A stretch of DNA of 64,000 bases, taken from contig NZ_BNBI01000001.1 in NCBI RefSeq assembly GCF_014655295.1, positions 248,001 through 312,000 of the forward strand, written 5' to 3'. A model generated the notes under the pieces. That model searched no databases, was not told where the DNA came from, and saw only the letters and a list, made by a program, of their open reading frames with translations. Source of the DNA: Streptomyces fumanus. Lineage in GTDB: Bacteria > Actinomycetota > Actinomycetes > Streptomycetales > Streptomycetaceae. Each line of letters opens with the position of its first letter. Position 1 is the stretch's first letter. Below, piece by piece: positions 60,478 to 64,000 of the stretch. The position numbers and the translations under genes were made by a program.

Positions 60478-63400
60478 TCAGGTCGTCACGTCCGGCTCCT
60501 CCAGGCTGGAGCCGGCCGGCAGGCTGGTGACGGTGGCGACGACGCCGGTGTCCAGGTCCCCGGCGAAGGCGCGGATCTCATCGACGGCCCCGGCGAAGTA
60601 ACCGCCGGCCGTCGTACCGGTGAGGGAACGTCCGACCTGGAGGGATGCGGTGGTGAAGTCCCAGGTGTTGTCCCACGGCGCCTTCGCCGCCAGTGTGCCG
60701 TTGACGTACAGGAGGACATCACCGAAGACCGCCGAGTAGGCCAGCGCCAGGTGGTCACCGTCGCCGGTGCTGCTGGGCACGGACCCGGTGGCGACTGTGG
60801 TCACGGGAGCCGCCGTGCCGCCGTCCGCGGCCGTGGTGACCATCGCCCAGCGCTGTGCCGACGCCAGGTACTTCACCGTCACGGCGCTGCCGCGCGCTCC
60901 GGGGAGCGAGAACACCGTCTGGTCCTTGGTCGGCACGGCCGCGGCCAGCCGTGCGCGTGCCGTGACCGTGAAGCTGTCCTCCTTGGCCAGCAACCCCGCG
61001 CTCCGCGCCGCGTAGGCTCCCTTTCCGTCGAGGGCCAGGTGACCGTCGCCCCAGAGCGGCTCGGCCGGTGCCGAGCACTCCGGGTCCAGGTCGGGGTCGC
61101 AGGTCTCGTCGGGCTGGTAGATCGCGGCTGCACCGCCCAGCGTGAGCCCGGCACCGCCCTGCTCGTCCGGCGAGATGCCGCCCGTGGCACTGTCGACCTG
61201 CCAGTAGGCGAGCTGGTGGGCGGGCAGGCCGCCCAGCCGCAGACCCTCCGCCTCGGGCACCACCCGGTCGTAGATCTTGACGTCCGCGACGCTGCCCTTG
61301 AGGTTGTTGGTGTAGCCGTCCAACGCGATCTTCCGGCCGATCTGCACCGCGCCGCCCGCGCTCCACACGGTGCGCCGAGGCTGTACGTCGTCCTCGATCA
61401 GGTCACCGTCGACGAACAGGCTCATCTTGCCGGTGACGTCGTCGTACACACCGATCAGATGCGTCCAGGTGCCGGGGACCGCGGTGGCGCCGGAGACCTT
61501 CCAGGTGCCCATGGTCTCCATGTCGGAGACGGGGATGCGGAAGGTCCACGACCGGGTGTCGACGTCGTAACCGAGTTCGAAGCCGGGCTCGGAGGTGCCG
61601 TCCTGGCTGACCACGGTGACGTTCTTCTTGGGGCGTTCGGGAAGGTTCACCCACGCGCTCACCGAGAACGTGGCGGCGGTGTCCACCGCCGGCGCCCCGG
61701 CGTCCAGGTACGCCCCGGTACTGCCGTCCAGGCGTACGGCGGTGTCGGTGCCGCCCAGGGGGCCCGGCGCACCGAAGGTCACGCCCGATCCGGCGGTGGC
61801 GTCGGGTGATCCGCTGGTTCCGGTCGCCTTGGCCGAGCCGGTCGGGTCGCCCAGGCTCCAGCCCGCCGCGGGGGCCCGTCCGTCACCCACGTTGAACGCG
61901 TATGTCGTGGGCGTCTGCCGGGCATTGCCGGCGTCGTCCACTGCCAGGACGTCCACGGACATCGGACCCTCGTCCGGCGGCATCCACTTCACTTTCGCCG
62001 ACCCGCCCGTCGAGGCGGCGTCCGCGTAGCGCCAACCGCTGCCCTTGAAACGGTACTTGTAACGGGTGACGTCGGCGGACGGCGAGTCGAAGGTGAAGGT
62101 GCCGTAGTCGCCCACTCCCGCGTGCCACTGCTCGTCGTCCGGGTATCGGTCGGATGTCACGACCGGCGCCTTGGGCGCGGTCGCGTCGTAGATGAACTCG
62201 CACCGGGTCGCGTCCCCGTCCAGGCTCCAGCGTCCGTAGGAGGTGCCGTCGTGGCCGCGTACCGCCCAGCCGATCACCGTGTTCTGCGGCAGGGTGAAGG
62301 CTGCCTCGTCGTCACCCTGCACCTTCGACCCGACGACGTAGGTGAAGGTCGCCACGCCCGTCTGGTCGCTCCAAGAACTGTCCACCGTGCTCTTCGCCGC
62401 AGTCGTCACATAGTGGTCGACGGTGGTCGAGCCGGAGGTCCACCACACGTGGAACTGGGCCTTCAGCCGCTCCGAATTGGCCCCGGTGTCACCATGGTCG
62501 TAGTCCCGGATCACCGCGGTCAGCTTCGGCGGGTCGGAGACGTAGTGCTCGGTGGCGTGGCCGTACTCGCACGCGCCACCGGGCGTCATCTTCAGGTCGC
62601 TCGTATCGGGCTGCAGGGGCGGCCGGTTGTAGGTGACTTCCAAGTGCGCGTTTCCGCAGAACCGCTTCCAGTACGAGTATTCGCCCTCGTCACCGGCCCG
62701 GAGCCGGAACGTGGTGGTGTCCCAGCCGCTGTCCGCTGCCTTCTGGACCGTGCTCTTCACGTTGAAGCGCACGTTCTGATTCGTACTCGTGCACGATCCG
62801 GCCGGATTGGTCGGTGACTGCGAGGCGACCGTTTCCTTCAGCGACGGCTGGTTGTTCCAGTTGGTGGCGGAGCTGATGGCACTGGCGCTCCCGGAGTTGA
62901 CTCGGCCCAACTGCACCTCGCGCGCGCTGCTGCTGTAGGTGAACACCATGGTCACGGCGAACTGTGCCGACAGGATGTCCTTGCCCTCGAACGCGCCGGT
63001 CGGTATCGCGAAGAACTGCCGCTTGACGTCGTCACCGGAGGCACAGCGCACCGACACGTCGGCCGGGCAGCGGCCCACCCCCTCGTCATCGGAGAACTTC
63101 CAGAACTCCGACGACGCGTAGTGGGAGGACACCATCGTCCAGGAGGACCTGTTGGCCGTCCTGACGACCGGGTCGATATAGAGGGGGAACCGCGTGTCCT
63201 CCCCCGTGAGCAGGCTCCGGTCCGGCTCAAGGGCCAGCGTCTCCCCGGACACGTCGATGGACACGTCGGCGACCTGCGCGCCGTCCGGCGGCGTCATCCC
63301 TCCGTCCGTCGGGCCGCCGTCCCCGGCAGCCAGACTCTCCGCCCGGGCGGCCACCGGGTCCGCTGTCTCCCCGCCGGCGACGCTGTCGTGGCTCGAGTCC

Positions 63401-64000
63401 CACATCAGCGGCTGCGGCGCCTCGAAGACCACACCGGAGCCGGATGCGTCCTGGCCCTCGATCCCTCCGTCCTCCGTCTCGGTCAACGACAGGTCGCGGG
63501 TGTGCACGGGCAGTTCGAGACGGCTCAGCGCCGGATTGGCCGCGGCTTCGGCGTTCTTGACCACCAGCAGGTGCGAGAAGCCCTCCGCCTCGGCGGTCAG
63601 ACGCAGGTCCACGCCCGGCAGCACGTCGGCATAGGTGGCGGTGGACCCCTCCACCTGCGGTTCCGGAAGGTCCGCCGACCAGTCGAGGGACAGCGCACGG
63701 CCGTCCTTCTCCATCCGGCCGAAGGTCCGCCCGCCACCGCCGGAGAACGACATCGCAGTCACCGCCGCCTTGGGTGCCCATGTTCCGTCGGGCCGGCGCT
63801 CCAACGTGGTGTCGACGTCCCGCCAAGACCCGTCCTTGCGGACCCGGACCGGCTGTACGGACTCGGTCTGCGTGAACGTACCGTCGGGGTTGGCCACGGT
63901 CGTGCTGCGTTCGGTGCGCAGGTTGAGTACCTCGACGCCCTCACCAGAGGCCATCGCCTTCGCCCGTGCCTGGTCCGCGCCGACTGCACCGGCCGTACTG
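60478..64000 (-). CDS. LamG-domain secreted protein of the Rhs locus (N terminus beyond the window)
   Basis: The frame is open through the right edge, so the 5' end lies outside; 1173 codons are seen. Two concanavalin-like LamG domains lie near the C terminus: one with SVSAWVNLPERPKKNVTVVS and GTWTHLIGVYDDVTGKMSLF, the second at the very end with DHLALAYSAVFGDVLLYVNG. The earlier part has DNRLT-free beta-rich repeats with TWAPKAAVTAMSFSGGGGRT. Such proteins commonly precede Rhs genes in Streptomyces and may help deliver or dock the toxin. The Rhs gene follows 95 bases downstream and is likely co-transcribed. Confidence 0.85.
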   Translation of the reverse strand, partial: STAGAVGADQARAKAMASGEGVEVLNLRTERSTTVANPDGTFTQTESVQPVRVRKDGSWRDVDTTLERRPDGTWAPKAAVTAMSFSGGGGRTFGRMEKDGRALSLDWSADLPEPQVEGSTATYADVLPGVDLRLTAEAEGFSHLLVVKNAEAAANPALSRLELPVHTRDLSLTETEDGGIEGQDASGSGVVFEAPQPLMWDSSHDSVAGGETADPVAARAESLAAGDGGPTDGGMTPPDGAQVADVSIDVSGETLALEPDRSLLTGEDTRFPLYIDPVVRTANRSSWTMVSSHYASSEFWKFSDDEGVGRCPADVSVRCASGDDVKRQFFAIPTGAFEGKDILSAQFAVTMVFTYSSSAREVQLGRVNSGSASAISSATNWNNQPSLKETVASQSPTNPAGSCTSTNQNVRFNVKSTVQKAADSGWDTTTFRLRAGDEGEYSYWKRFCGNAHLEVTYNRPPLQPDTSDLKMTPGGACEYGHATEHYVSDPPKLTAVIRDYDHGDTGANSERLKAQFHVWWTSGSTTVDHYVTTAAKSTVDSSWSDQTGVATFTYVVGSKVQGDDEAAFTLPQNTVIGWAVRGHDGTSYGRWSLDGDATRCEFIYDATAPKAPVVTSDRYPDDEQWHAGVGDYGTFTFDSPSADVTRYKYRFKGSGWRYADAASTGGSAKVKWMPPDEGPMSVDVLAVDDAGNARQTPTTYAFNVGDGRAPAAGWSLGDPTGSAKATGTSGSPDATAGSGVTFGAPGPLGGTDTAVRLDGSTGAYLDAGAPAVDTAATFSVSAWVNLPERPKKNVTVVSQDGTSEPGFELGYDVDTRSWTFRIPVSDMETMGTWKVSGATAVPGTWTHLIGVYDDVTGKMSLFVDGDLIEDDVQPRRTVWSAGGAVQIGRKIALDGYTNNLKGSVADVKIYDRVVPEAEGLRLGGLPAHQLAYWQVDSATGGISPDEQGGAGLTLGGAAAIYQPDETCDPDLDPECSAPAEPLWGDGHLALDGKGAYAARSAGLLAKEDSFTVTARARLAAAVPTKDQTVFSLPGARGSAVTVKYLASAQRWAMVTTAADGGTAAPVTTVATGSVPSSTGDGDHLALAYSAVFGDVLLYVNGTLAAKAPWDNTWDFTTASLQVGRSLTGTTAGGYFAGAVDEIRAFAGDLDTGVVATVTSLPAGSSLEEPDVTT

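Overview
The window is about 72-75% GC with strong G/C bias at third codon positions, GTG starts, secreted proteins, ANTAR/STAS/MEDS regulators, an HrdA-type sigma factor, and gene order matching (from memory, not searched) the SCO2440-SCO2480 part of the Streptomyces coelicolor core chromosome. It is a Streptomyces chromosome fragment: conserved core up to about 48 kb, then an accessory island with a polymorphic-toxin locus and a decayed integrative element.

Layout: 0-4 kb, two tandem MAB_1171c-type membrane proteins and an FAD oxidoreductase. 4-8 kb, an IclR regulator with an SMP-30 lactonase, a small unknown gene, an ATP-grasp ligase and a secreted protein. 8-11 kb, malonyl-CoA synthetase matB overlapping a carboxyltransferase, then a candidate 20-residue peptide and a strong hairpin. 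11-14.7 kb, a large secreted subtilase. 14.9-22 kb, a four-gene conflict/signalling module: Trypco1, trypsin-VMAP-C, a MoxR AAA ATPase, and a 1302-residue vWA/pseudokinase/BTAD/degenerate-HAD protein. 22-27 kb, mbl, a histidine kinase without a G2 box, a STAS/MEDS-ATPase pair, a STAS-ANTAR protein and a 45-residue acidic repeat protein. 27-28.5 kb, a GNAT and three tRNAs. 28.6-34.3 kb, YtxH, an FGGY kinase and a heterodimeric ABC exporter. 34.3-37.7 kb, hrdA and dnaG. 37.8-45 kb, FAD reductase, dGTPase, CbiX-type chelatase, SanA-like protein, assimilatory nitrate reductase and a flavin reductase behind a SoxR-box-like site. 45.3-48 kb, a membrane-anchored secreted protein, a sortase, a Pro-rich orphan and a TSUP transporter.

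From 48.1 kb the region is mosaic. On the minus strand, read from the right end: a LamG protein (cut by the window), a 2291-residue Rhs protein ending in a HINT domain and a 114-residue toxin tip, its immunity gene one base downstream, then about 4 kb further an orphan HINT-end/toxin fragment with its own overlapping immunity gene. A plus-strand integrative element lies between the two toxin/immunity modules. It is dead: the excisionase has a one-base deletion, the integrase has a nonsense codon and a two-base insertion, and a second integrase 3' end with a 32-bp direct repeat lies on the far side of the orphan cassette. The most interesting parts are this split toxin array and the VMAP-type module whose largest protein carries two degenerate enzyme domains.
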